Shown here in pieces: positions 8,668 to 14,694 of a stretch of 14,704 nucleotides of DNA. The position numbers and the translations under genes are program-made. This DNA is from UBA1738 sp964388835 (GTDB lineage: Bacteria > Bacillota > Clostridia > UBA1381). The notes beneath the pieces are model-generated. The model searched no databases, was not told where the DNA came from, and saw nothing but the letters and a program-made list of their open reading frames with translations. The stretch spans positions 1 to 14,704 of the forward strand of contig CAYMBZ010000039.1 of the NCBI GenBank assembly GCA_964388835.1, read 5' to 3'. Numbering within the stretch: position 1 is the first letter of the stretch; each line of letters opens with the position of its first letter.

Positions 8668-9141
8668 ATGACGGATAATACTCAAAATTCAAATACAGGT
8701 GCAACCGCTGCCGAATCCGGCGGGCATCACCATCATCACCGCCATCACGGGAGCAGTCACCATCACAGCAACGGTTATCACCACAGCAGTAGTCACCATC
8801 ATCACAGCAACCATCATTCATCCCGTAAAAATCGGTTTTCCGTTGTGTCTTTAATAAAAAAGAGCTCGAAAGCCGAAAGCCATATGTCGGAATATACAAA
8901 AATTTCACGCAGAGTGATTTTTGTGACTATTATTTCCATGATTACCGCAGGCATAATTTACTCACTTACCCGCGATGACAGCGATGTTTCTTTGACAGCC
9001 GCCGGCTATACTCCATCCGAAACTTCACAGCTGAGACGTCAGATAACTCAGCTTACTCAGCAGGTTGAATCACTGCAAAGTGAGCTTGACAGGTACATCG
9101 CCAAATACGGAAAGCTTGAAGAAGATAGCACTGTGCAGTAA
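8668..9141 (+). CDS. Histidine-rich single-pass membrane protein with external coiled coil, function unknown
   Basis: I do not recognise this 157-residue protein as a named family. Three parts are visible. Residues 1-82 are a polar tail with 18 histidines between positions 20 and 50, broken by Ser, Gly, Asn, Arg and Tyr, followed by a basic stretch (RKNR, KK, RR). Residues 83-100 (VIFVTIISMITAGIIYSL) are one hydrophobic helix. Residues 118-150 form a coiled coil with perfect 4-3 spacing: L122, I126, L129, V133, L136, L140, Y143, Y147, L150. Positive charges before the helix and acidic ones after it predict N-inside, C-outside topology, so the His tail should be cytoplasmic. The short tail-helix-coil plan resembles DivIC/FtsL-type septal proteins only in outline. 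The His cluster suggests binding of Ni, Zn, Co or Cu, or a charge/pH role; this is inference. It lies 33 nt after addA and is closed by a terminator. Confidence 0.8.
   Translation: MTDNTQNSNTGATAAESGGHHHHHRHHGSSHHHSNGYHHSSSHHHHSNHHSSRKNRFSVVSLIKKSSKAESHMSEYTKISRRVIFVTIISMITAGIIYSLTRDDSDVSLTAAGYTPSETSQLRRQITQLTQQVESLQSELDRYIAKYGKLEEDSTVQ
8725..8817 (+). repeat. Low-complexity CAY-rich His tract with imperfect 36-nt tandem duplication
   Basis: This segment encodes residues 20-50 of the small membrane protein, 18 of 31 being His from mixed CAT and CAC codons. Residues 29-40 (SSHHHSNGYHHS) and 41-52 (SSHHHHSNHHSS) are two imperfect 12-residue copies, and the DNA repeats with them. The tract probably grows and shrinks by slippage or duplication. 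The mixed codons show it is not a recent simple trinucleotide expansion. Confidence 0.8.
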
Positions 9142-9155
9142 AATTATTCTGTAAT

Positions 9156-9188
9156 CAAAATAGCCGTATACGGATTTTGGTTTTTTTT
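9156..9188 (+). terminator. Rho-independent terminator after the His-rich gene
   Basis: CAAAAT (9156-9161) pairs with ATTTTG (9174-9179) and CCG (9164-9166) with CGG (9171-9173). The loop is TATA and there is a 2-nt AG bulge on the left side. A run of eight T follows at 9181-9188. It lies 15 nt after the stop codon and closes the plus-strand cluster ahead of the convergent purF-like gene. On the minus strand the trailing T-run is poor. Confidence 0.7.
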
Positions 9189-9215
9189 CCAAATTCCGAA
9201 TGCGGCTCATTTCAT

Positions 9216-10640
9216 TTATTCTTTTCCATCCCAGCAGTAGGTGCAAAGCTTACAGTGGTCAATTCCGATAGCTTCAACAACACCGTCCAAAGTCTGGAAT
9301 TCCAGCGAATTGAAATTCAGCTTTTCACAGATTGCCGAACGCATTTTTTTACCGCGCTCGGTGGATGAATCGCTGTATTCGTCCAAATGCTTAAAGCCCT
9401 CTTCCCCCTCTATCTCCATTATTACTCTTCTTGTTATAAGCTCCATTTCGCTTGTTGCACGGGAAAAATTCAAATATTTACAGCTGTACATTATCGGCGG
9501 GCATGCAGAGCGCATATGCACCGATTTTGCGCCGTTTTCATAAAGAAAATCTACGGTTTTTTTGAGCTGTGTTCCACGCACAATCGAATCGTCCACAAAC
9601 AGTAGGTTTTTATCCTCAATAAGCTCATGTATTGGTATCTGCTTCATTTTTGCAACCTTATTGCGCTCATCCTGATGAGTGGGAGTAAAGCTTCTTGCCC
9701 ATGTGGGGGTATATTTTATGAACGGACGTACAAATGGCTTTCCGCTCTTGTTTGCATAGCCTATGGCGTGCGGTGTGCCCGAATCCGGTACGCCGCATAT
9801 ATATTCCACATCCTCGGCATTGTTGGCTTCCTTATCGTTTCTCGCCATAATTTCGCCGTTTCGACAGCGCATAACCTCAACATTCACACCCTCGTAGGTA
9901 GATGTCGGATAGCCGTAATATGTCCACAAAAATGCGCATATCTTTTTATCACATCCGCCGCACGCAAGACGGGTGATTTCCTCATTCGAAATTTCAACAA
10001 TCTCCCCCGGCGTAAGCTCGGTGTCAATCTCATAACCTAGTTTCTGTGCCGCAAATGATTCAAATGTTACACAATATCCGTCCTCATTTTTTCCGATTAA
10101 TACTGGAAGTCGCCCCATGCGGTCGCGTGCTGCAATCAAGTTTCCGTCATCCTTTAAAATAAGAATCGAAGCTGTTCCGTCAACCGAATCCTGAGCAAAC
10201 TTAATTCCCTCGGTGAAACTTTCCTTTTGATTTATCAGTGCCGCAACAAGCTCTGTCGAATTAACCATTCCTCCCGTCATCGCATCAAAATGACCGCAAT
10301 ATGACGAAAGATATTTTTCTATCAGCTCATCCGCATTGTTAATCATTCCTATCATGCATATCGCATATGTTCCGAGCCTTGAACGAATAAGCTTCGGCTG
10401 TGGGTCGTAATCACTTATGCAACCGATTGCCGATGCACCGCGCATTTCATCAAAAACGCGGTCAAACTTTGTTCTGAAAGGAGAATTTTCTATGTTATGT
10501 ATCTCCTTCTGTAATCCAATTTCCTTATCGTAAGCCGCCATACCGCCGCGGCGAGTGCCGAGGTGCGAATGGTAGTCCGTCCCGAAAAAGACATCGGAAA
10601 TAACGCTGCGCTTGCTTACTGCACCAAAAAATCCTCCCAT
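9216..10640 (-). CDS. PurF-like amidophosphoribosyltransferase paralogue lacking the glutaminase nucleophile
   Basis: True PurF makes phosphoribosylamine from PRPP and glutamine, the first step of purine synthesis. This 474-residue protein keeps the whole PurF architecture, but the N-terminal nucleophile hydrolase half looks dead. It starts MGGFFGAV where active enzymes have Cys-Gly-x-Phe-Gly, so Gly replaces the catalytic Cys. The expected glutamine-site Arg (HxRYST) is replaced around residues 69-77, HNG is changed to MIG (96-98), and the SDxE Asp is Ser in NSTE (127-130). The phosphoribosyltransferase half is intact, with VPDSGTPHAIGYA (284-296) and the PRPP loop LLFVDDSIVRGT (346-357). 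Cys235, Cys387, Cys466 and Cys469 match the iron-sulfur ligands of B. subtilis-type PurF. The start at 10640 has GGAGGT 7 nt upstream; the 45 extra upstream codons are promoter DNA. No other pur gene is nearby. It may use free ammonia, be a regulator, or have another acceptor. Confidence 0.85.
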   Translation of the reverse strand: MGGFFGAVSKRSVISDVFFGTDYHSHLGTRRGGMAAYDKEIGLQKEIHNIENSPFRTKFDRVFDEMRGASAIGCISDYDPQPKLIRSRLGTYAICMIGMINNADELIEKYLSSYCGHFDAMTGGMVNSTELVAALINQKESFTEGIKFAQDSVDGTASILILKDDGNLIAARDRMGRLPVLIGKNEDGYCVTFESFAAQKLGYEIDTELTPGEIVEISNEEITRLACGGCDKKICAFLWTYYGYPTSTYEGVNVEVMRCRNGEIMARNDKEANNAEDVEYICGVPDSGTPHAIGYANKSGKPFVRPFIKYTPTWARSFTPTHQDERNKVAKMKQIPIHELIEDKNLLFVDDSIVRGTQLKKTVDFLYENGAKSVHMRSACPPIMYSCKYLNFSRATSEMELITRRVIMEIEGEEGFKHLDEYSDSSTERGKKMRSAICEKLNFNSLEFQTLDGVVEAIGIDHCKLCTYCWDGKE

Positions 10641-10647
10641 GTTATCT

Positions 10648-10653
10648 ACCTCC
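10648..10653 (-). promoter_or_regulatory. Ribosome binding site deciding the start of the PurF-like gene
   Basis: GGAGGT on the minus strand lies 7 nt before the ATG at 10640-10638. It fixes the N terminus as MGGFFGAV, so the missing catalytic Cys is not an artefact of a mis-set start. Confidence 0.85.
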
Positions 10654-10674
10654 GGATAAAATATATCTTCTTTA

Positions 10675-10703
10675 ATTTTAACACATTTAAAAAAGCAGGT
10701 CAA
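10675..10703 (-). promoter_or_regulatory. Sigma-A-type promoter of the PurF-like gene
   Basis: On the minus strand TTGACC (10703-10698) and TAAAAT (10680-10675) are separated by exactly 17 nt and lie just upstream of the GGAGGT site. A second, perfect TTGACA lies at 10726-10721, a further 17 nt upstream of TTGACC, with no -10 of its own. The predicted leader is only about 30 nt, leaving no room for a riboswitch. Confidence 0.65.
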
Positions 10704-10816
10704 TAACCGCAAAACAATACTGTCAAATTGTAAAAAAATCAACATCAAAATGCCGCATTTTATTGTTTTTATCAAACAAAAAACGCTGTCTGATTACTCT
10801 TTGATATTATACACGG

Positions 10817-10846
10817 AAAAGGGCATGACCCAATTCATGTCATGCC
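10817..10846 (-). terminator. Hairpin terminator after the GerMN gene
   Basis: GGCATGAC (10822-10829) and GTCATGCC (10839-10846) form a perfect 8-bp stem with a 9-nt loop. On the minus strand a short TTTTCC tract follows (10820-10815). It lies about 47 nt after the GerMN stop codon and separates that operon from the purF-like promoter. The T-run is short, so efficiency may be moderate. Confidence 0.55.
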
Positions 10847-10892
10847 AACCCGAGAAAATGTGTTTTTTTCGCATACCATTTTTATATCCGGT

Positions 10893-11792
10893 TCAATTTA
10901 CCGTTAAATTCTCGTTCCTTACCAGCAACCCGCTTATATCCACACCGGCAAACTTTTCGGTTTTCTTGCCGTCAATCAACAGCTGTACGTTATGAACGTT
11001 TTCCCTTTCGGTAAGCGAATTCACCACAGAATATACAACCAGCCTTACGGTATCCTCGGATGCCGAATTTTTATCGATGAAATCCTGTTTGAAATTAACG
11101 TAACAGGTTCCGTCCGTTGTCTCTACCGAAACAATTCCGGTATTAGATGCCAAAAGCCTTGTATTGCTCTCGTTTTTCGGGCCCTTTATCAGCTCCGTCA
11201 CAATATACTGTTCAATGGGCTGAGTATCTGTAATGTTGATTTTTCGGTATTCCGCGACAAGCTTTTTCTTTTCGCTGTCCGCAAAATACAAGCGTATTCC
11301 GGTTGCGGAATCGTCGTCCGACTCGGTATTTATCTCATCTCCCGACATAAAATCCGAAAGCTCGGTGCTCTCCGTGATATTTCTGCCCCCCGTGGTAACC
11401 TTAACCCGCTCAACCCCCGGTAACTTTGAAAAGGTTTTTATTACGGCATAAGTCGATAAAAGCCCGCTTTCCGCATATTTTTCGGAAAAGTCTACCGTTA
11501 AATTTCCGCCGTTGTTATATATGCTGCTCACTGCCACATCCTTTTCCATTATCGGCGTATAATCCTTTCCGCTCGGACCTTTTATAAGCTTTTCCGCCAC
11601 CTCATCATAAAGCTCGTTTTGTTTCTTTGCCGAAACCTTACTTTCAAGCGGCACCACAGCCGTACCTTCACGGTTAAAAAAGTACAGCGTTACTTCATTC
11701 TCGTTATCGCCGCCTCTTTCGGCAAAGTTGAAAATAACAACACCTATAGCCGCAAGGATAAGAATAAATATAAATATTTTTTTATTGTGCAT
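10893..11792 (-). CDS. Membrane-anchored protein with two GerMN domains
   Basis: The 299-residue protein has an N-terminal signal-anchor (hydrophobic residues 5-23, IFIFILILAAIGVVIFNF) and then two tandem copies of the GerMN fold, at about 33-138 and 165-279. Each copy begins with a short strand (EVTLYFF, GIRLYF), carries an LIKGP motif (69-73 and 201-205) and ends in a valine-rich strand. GerMN domains occur in B. subtilis GerM (spore envelope/germination) and in actinobacterial LpqB, and act outside the membrane. There is no lipobox Cys, unlike lipoprotein relatives, so it is probably held by its transmembrane helix. The start ATG at 11792 lies inside the end of the kinase gene (11-nt overlap) with GGAGGT 7 nt upstream. 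Such overlap implies coupled translation and a shared job with the kinase, probably on its external side. The ligand is unknown. Confidence 0.85.
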   Translation of the reverse strand: MHNKKIFIFILILAAIGVVIFNFAERGGDNENEVTLYFFNREGTAVVPLESKVSAKKQNELYDEVAEKLIKGPSGKDYTPIMEKDVAVSSIYNNGGNLTVDFSEKYAESGLLSTYAVIKTFSKLPGVERVKVTTGGRNITESTELSDFMSGDEINTESDDDSATGIRLYFADSEKKKLVAEYRKINITDTQPIEQYIVTELIKGPKNESNTRLLASNTGIVSVETTDGTCYVNFKQDFIDKNSASEDTVRLVVYSVVNSLTERENVHNVQLLIDGKKTEKFAGVDISGLLVRNENLTVN

Positions 11793-13224
11793 ATCCCACA
11801 CCTCCGCCGTTTTCCTGAATTTCATTTGCGGAGTAAGGCAGGCTTACGGCGAAAATGCTTCCGCCCTCCGGCGAATCGCTGACAGTAATATCTCCGCCAT
11901 GAAGCACCACCGCTTCTCTCGCAATGGCAAGTCCCAAGCCCGTTCCTCCGGTATCACGCGCTCTTGAATCGTCCAGGCGATAGAATCGGTCAAAAATCCG
12001 TTCCTTATCACTGTCAGGAATTCCCGGTCCATTGTCCTCCACCTTTACCGAAACAGTTTTGCCCTTAAGCTCAAGCCCAAGCTTTACAAAACCGCCCTCG
12101 GGAGTGTATTTTATCGCATTATCCACAATATTGTACACTGCTTCCCAAATCTTATCATAATCAAGCATCATGGGAGCCAGCGCCTCAACCAAATAATCCG
12201 AGTACAGCACTATGTTTTTTGCCTCCGCATTAGGTGTAAGCTTTCGTATAACGGCGGATAACATTACCACAAAGTCCACCGGCGACAAAGATGCATTGTT
12301 TTTGTTGGAATCCATTTTGGTCAGTGTCAAAAGCCTCTCAACGATACGTGTAAGCCTATCCACCTCATCACTCAAATCCCCCAAAAACTCGCGTGTCATC
12401 GACGGGTCCGGCTCGTCCGCCGAAACAATACTGTCACAAATGAGCTTAATTGTTGCAAGCGGGGTTTTCAGTTCATGGGAAACATCGGACACGAACTTTT
12501 TTCGATTTTCCTCATAATCATCCAGTTCCGCCGACATGTAATTTAATGCCTTTGCCATTTCAACCAGTTCTGCTGGTCCCTTTTCCTTTGCCTTAACATT
12601 GAAGTTTCCCTTCGAAAATTCCTTTGAAACCGCAATGAAATTATCGATAGGCGACGTTGTCATAAGCGATAGTCCCAAACTAAGTATTGCCACCAGCACA
12701 CTTATCAACACCGCAAAAAACACAAGATTTCTGCGGATATTGCTTATCGTCATATCCGCATCGGCAAGTGATTCCGCAAGATACACGGCACCACAGCTTT
12801 CTCCGCCCGAAATTAATGGAACCGCCACCGACATTATCGAAGCACCGTCATCATCCGCCGCGGTAATTGCGGATGCCTCCTCCTTGTCACGTATGCTTTT
12901 GTTTATCGCCTCTCGTATAACAACTTTTCCGATAAGGTCGGAATCCTCGTTTGTATCAAGACAGACACGCAAATCCGGCGCCACAATGATACTTCTAATA
13001 TTGCTTCCCGAAAGAATCCTGTTTATGTTAATACGCGTATCATCGGTAATATCCTCCGAGGTTTCTATAAGGTCGGAAATAATATTTGCCTTTGCAAAAA
13101 GCTTGACCCGCTCGGAATTGTATAAATTTTCGGAAAGCGCGCCGATAATGTAAATACTCAGCAATATCATGGATATCAATATAACGGCAACATAGGTTGC
13201 CATCATGCTGACACGTATGGACAC
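11782..13224 (-). CDS. Membrane sensor histidine kinase, WalK/PhoR-like without a PAS domain
   Basis: This kinase autophosphorylates on His and passes phosphate to the regulator encoded just upstream. From the start at 13224 (480 residues) it has TM1 at about 9-31, an external sensor region of about 135 residues (32-166), TM2 at 167-189, a HAMP linker at about 190-242, the H-box VSHELKTPL with His250, the N-box NIVDNAIKYT (365-374), DNGPGIP (397-403), FDRFYR (411-416) and GGTGLGLA (426-433). All catalytic motifs are intact. The start is uncertain: GTG at 13224 has AAGGA 7 nt upstream and gives MSIRVSMMATYV. A longer frame from GTG 13263 would overlap the regulator by 29 nt and has no ribosome binding site. 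No cytoplasmic PAS domain is seen, unlike WalK. The stimulus is unknown; the downstream GerMN protein may modulate it. Confidence 0.93.
   Translation of the reverse strand: MSIRVSMMATYVAVILISMILLSIYIIGALSENLYNSERVKLFAKANIISDLIETSEDITDDTRININRILSGSNIRSIIVAPDLRVCLDTNEDSDLIGKVVIREAINKSIRDKEEASAITAADDDGASIMSVAVPLISGGESCGAVYLAESLADADMTISNIRRNLVFFAVLISVLVAILSLGLSLMTTSPIDNFIAVSKEFSKGNFNVKAKEKGPAELVEMAKALNYMSAELDDYEENRKKFVSDVSHELKTPLATIKLICDSIVSADEPDPSMTREFLGDLSDEVDRLTRIVERLLTLTKMDSNKNNASLSPVDFVVMLSAVIRKLTPNAEAKNIVLYSDYLVEALAPMMLDYDKIWEAVYNIVDNAIKYTPEGGFVKLGLELKGKTVSVKVEDNGPGIPDSDKERIFDRFYRLDDSRARDTGGTGLGLAIAREAVVLHGGDITVSDSPEGGSIFAVSLPYSANEIQENGGGVGYAQ
11800..11805 (-). promoter_or_regulatory. Ribosome binding site of the GerMN gene inside the kinase gene
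   Basis: GGAGGT on the minus strand is 7 nt before the ATG at 11792. It lies within the last codons of the kinase gene, whose stop TAA is at 11784-11782. It sets the GerMN start and excludes the in-frame ATG at 11825. Confidence 0.8.
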
Positions 13225-13231
13225 GCAAAAG

Positions 13232-13236
13232 TCCTT
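13232..13236 (-). promoter_or_regulatory. Ribosome binding site of the kinase overlapping the regulator stop codon
   Basis: AAGGA on the minus strand begins inside the regulator TAA (13237-13235) and lies 7 nt before the GTG at 13224. It supports the shorter kinase start and suggests that ribosomes finishing the regulator re-initiate on the kinase. Confidence 0.55.
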
Positions 13237-13915
13237 AATCTTTTTTGTAATAATAGCCAACACCCCATTTTGTCTTAATATACATCGGCTCTGCCGGATT
13301 TTCTTCTATTTTTTCACGAAGCCGCCTGATATGAACATCAACCGTTCGCACATCTCCGGGATAGTCAACCCCCCAGGCAATATCAAGCAAATTTTCCCTT
13401 GTATATACCCGTTCGGGATTTTTTACAAACAAATCCACCAAATCAAACTCTTTTCCCGTAAGCTCAATAACCTTTCCCTTTACCGTAACTCTTCTGAAAT
13501 TGTAATCAAGAGTTATATCTCCCGAAACAAACACATCCTTGTTTCCCTTCGGCGCCGGATTGGTTCGTCTTAATATTGCCTTTATACGCGATGTTACCTC
13601 CCTTATGTTGAACGGCTTTGTAATATAGTCATCCGCACCGTATTCAAGTCCCAGTATCTTATCGATATCCTCACTTCTTGCCGTAAGCATTATTATCGGA
13701 ACATCCGAAAACCCTCTTATGATGCGGCATACCGTAAGTCCATCCATTTTGGGAAGCATTACATCAAGCAAAATCAAGCTTATACTGCTGTCCTTTGCCA
13801 AATTAACCGCTTCCTCCCCGTCAAAAGCGGTTACAACCTGATATCCCTCCTGTTCGAGATTAAATTTAATGCCCTTAACAAGCAATTTTTCATCATCAAC
13901 AACCAAAATTTTCAT
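13235..13915 (-). CDS. OmpR/PhoB-family response regulator, WalR-like
   Basis: This 226-residue two-domain transcription factor is the partner of the adjacent kinase. The receiver domain (about 1-118) has the acidic pair Asp8-Asp9, phospho-acceptor Asp51 (LLDVMLPKMDG), Thr78 (MLTAR) and Lys100 (ITKPF). The C-terminal winged helix (about 128-224) has the typical recognition-helix region DVRTVDVHIRRLREKIE and ends WGVGYYYKK. The closest family feel is WalR/PhoP of Firmicutes, but the kinase lacks the WalK PAS and no walH/walI genes follow, so I leave the symbol open. GGAGGA lies 8 nt before the ATG. The gene follows the ComEA-like gene by 33 nt and is probably co-transcribed. Its targets, possibly including its own operon, cannot be read here. 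Confidence 0.94.
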   Translation of the reverse strand: MKILVVDDEKLLVKGIKFNLEQEGYQVVTAFDGEEAVNLAKDSSISLILLDVMLPKMDGLTVCRIIRGFSDVPIIMLTARSEDIDKILGLEYGADDYITKPFNIREVTSRIKAILRRTNPAPKGNKDVFVSGDITLDYNFRRVTVKGKVIELTGKEFDLVDLFVKNPERVYTRENLLDIAWGVDYPGDVRTVDVHIRRLREKIEENPAEPMYIKTKWGVGYYYKKD

Positions 13916-13948
13916 TTTTATATTCCTCCATATATCATATCGCGGAAA

Positions 13949-14308
13949 TTATTCAACGGTTATGTAATCCTTTATGGCTTCAAATTTCTTTTCACCGATT
14001 CCGCTTACTTTCATTATATCTTGAATGGTTTCAAACTCCCCGTATTTCGTTCGGTACTCCACAACGCGCTCCGCCAGTTTCATTCCGAGACCGTCAAGCG
14101 TGTCCAGCAAATAGACATCCGCCGTATTTATATTAACAAGCTCGCCCTCTTCTTCCTTTGCCGCTTCCGCGTACTCATTCTCCGGCGCGTATGCGGTTGA
14201 ATTTTGTATTATTTCAAACGAAGAGGAACTGAACTCTCGCAAAATCAAGCCCACCGCAAGTGCTGCCACAAATATCAAAATGTAATATCTCTTCTGCAGT
14301 TTTTTCAT
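13949..14308 (-). CDS. ComEA-like helix-hairpin-helix DNA-binding membrane protein
   Basis: ComEA proteins are membrane-anchored receptors that bind double-stranded DNA outside the cell during natural transformation. This 119-residue protein has a basic N terminus, one membrane helix (about 7-23, YYILIFVAALAVGLILR), an acidic linker (about 40-56) and a C-terminal paired helix-hairpin-helix domain (58-119). The domain begins VNINTAD and has hairpins LDGLGMK (71-77) and VSGIGEKKF (101-109), ending IKDYITVE, very like ComEA. It is much shorter than B. subtilis ComEA (about 200 residues) and lacks the SLBB-type domain before the hairpins. No comEC or comEB is next to it. Standing first in an operon with a two-component system is unusual for a competence gene and may point to an envelope role. 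GGAGAG lies 6 nt before the ATG. The family call is firm; the role in competence is not. Confidence 0.85.
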   Translation of the reverse strand: MKKLQKRYYILIFVAALAVGLILREFSSSSFEIIQNSTAYAPENEYAEAAKEEEGELVNINTADVYLLDTLDGLGMKLAERVVEYRTKYGEFETIQDIMKVSGIGEKKFEAIKDYITVE

Positions 14309-14341
14309 ATGTCTCTCTCCATAAAATGTGTTTATGTTATA

Positions 14342-14347
14342 AGTATA
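14342..14347 (-). promoter_or_regulatory. Possible -10 box of the ComEA/two-component operon
   Basis: On the minus strand TATACT (14347-14342) lies 33 nt before the comEA-like ATG. The expected -35 position (14370-14365, ATAGAA) does not match TTGACA. A weak or activator-dependent promoter is possible, which would suit a two-component operon, but the evidence is slight. Confidence 0.3.
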
Positions 14348-14492
14348 TCATAAATTTGAAATTTTTCTATAGTTTTTACAAATTTTCTTATATTTTGTAA
14401 AAAAATTACAATATTTTCTCAAAATGGCGTAAAATAGGCACATTCAAAGAGGCTTCAGCATGAATTTATTGCTAATTTGCTACTTTTGACGG

Positions 14493-14516
14493 AATAGGTC
14501 TTTGATATAACCTATT
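14493..14516. repeat. Perfect 7-bp inverted repeat, operator-like
   Basis: AATAGGT (14493-14499) and ACCTATT (14510-14516) are exact reverse complements around a 10-nt loop. No T-run follows on either strand, so it is not a terminator. TTGACG (14486-14491) lies just before it and TATAAC (14506-14511) inside it, but their 14-nt spacing is too short for a standard promoter. An operator or part of a structured RNA is possible. Confidence 0.4.
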
Positions 14517-14613
14517 AAAGATAATTCAATGAGGTACTTCGCCGATGTTATGTAAAGCACGAACACTCATATTGCCGTAACGCACACAAAAAGCGAAACT
14601 TGGGTAAAATAAT

Positions 14614-14627
14614 CTGTTGTGCAACAG
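14614..14627. repeat. CTGTTG-TG-CAACAG palindrome
   Basis: A perfect 6-bp inverted repeat with a 2-nt centre, which could also fold with a 4-nt GTGC loop. It lies in the unexplained right-hand segment. It could be a protein site or an RNA hairpin; no T-tract follows. Confidence 0.4.
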
Positions 14628-14665
14628 GAGAAAAGCAGGCGGAAACGATAGGTATATCCCGTATT

Positions 14666-14694
14666 TTGTGTAAACTCCAAAATGGTAATATAAT
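14666..14694 (+). promoter_or_regulatory. Promoter-like element pointing off the right edge
   Basis: A perfect TATAAT at 14689-14694 is preceded at 17 nt by TTGTGT (14666-14671), a partial -35 match. If real it drives a rightward gene beyond the window, making this a divergent intergenic region with the comEA-like operon. Confidence 0.35.

Noticed and set aside
8725..8817. His tract as a cloning artefact (engineered His tag)
   Set aside because: The tract is internal, interrupted, uses mixed CAT/CAC codons and is embedded in a natural gene with its own terminator.
9627..10040. 137-codon plus-strand open frame opposite the PurF-like gene
   Set aside because: Its sequence is explained as the complement of conserved PurF codons; no Shine-Dalgarno and no recognisable domain.
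10641..10740. Purine-type riboswitch or PurR box in front of the PurF-like gene
   Set aside because: The predicted leader is only about 30 nt and no aptamer core or PurBox-like CGAA repeat is seen.
10641..10775. 45-codon upstream extension of the PurF-like gene containing Cys residues
   Set aside because: The stretch holds the promoter and the GGAGGT site at the ATG of 10640, and it does not resemble a PurF propeptide. It cannot supply the missing catalytic Cys directly before Gly-Phe-Phe-Gly.
12599..13153. 184-codon plus-strand open frame opposite the histidine kinase
   Set aside because: It runs antisense to a fully conserved kinase, and its Ser/Ile-rich composition is typical of a reverse-frame shadow.
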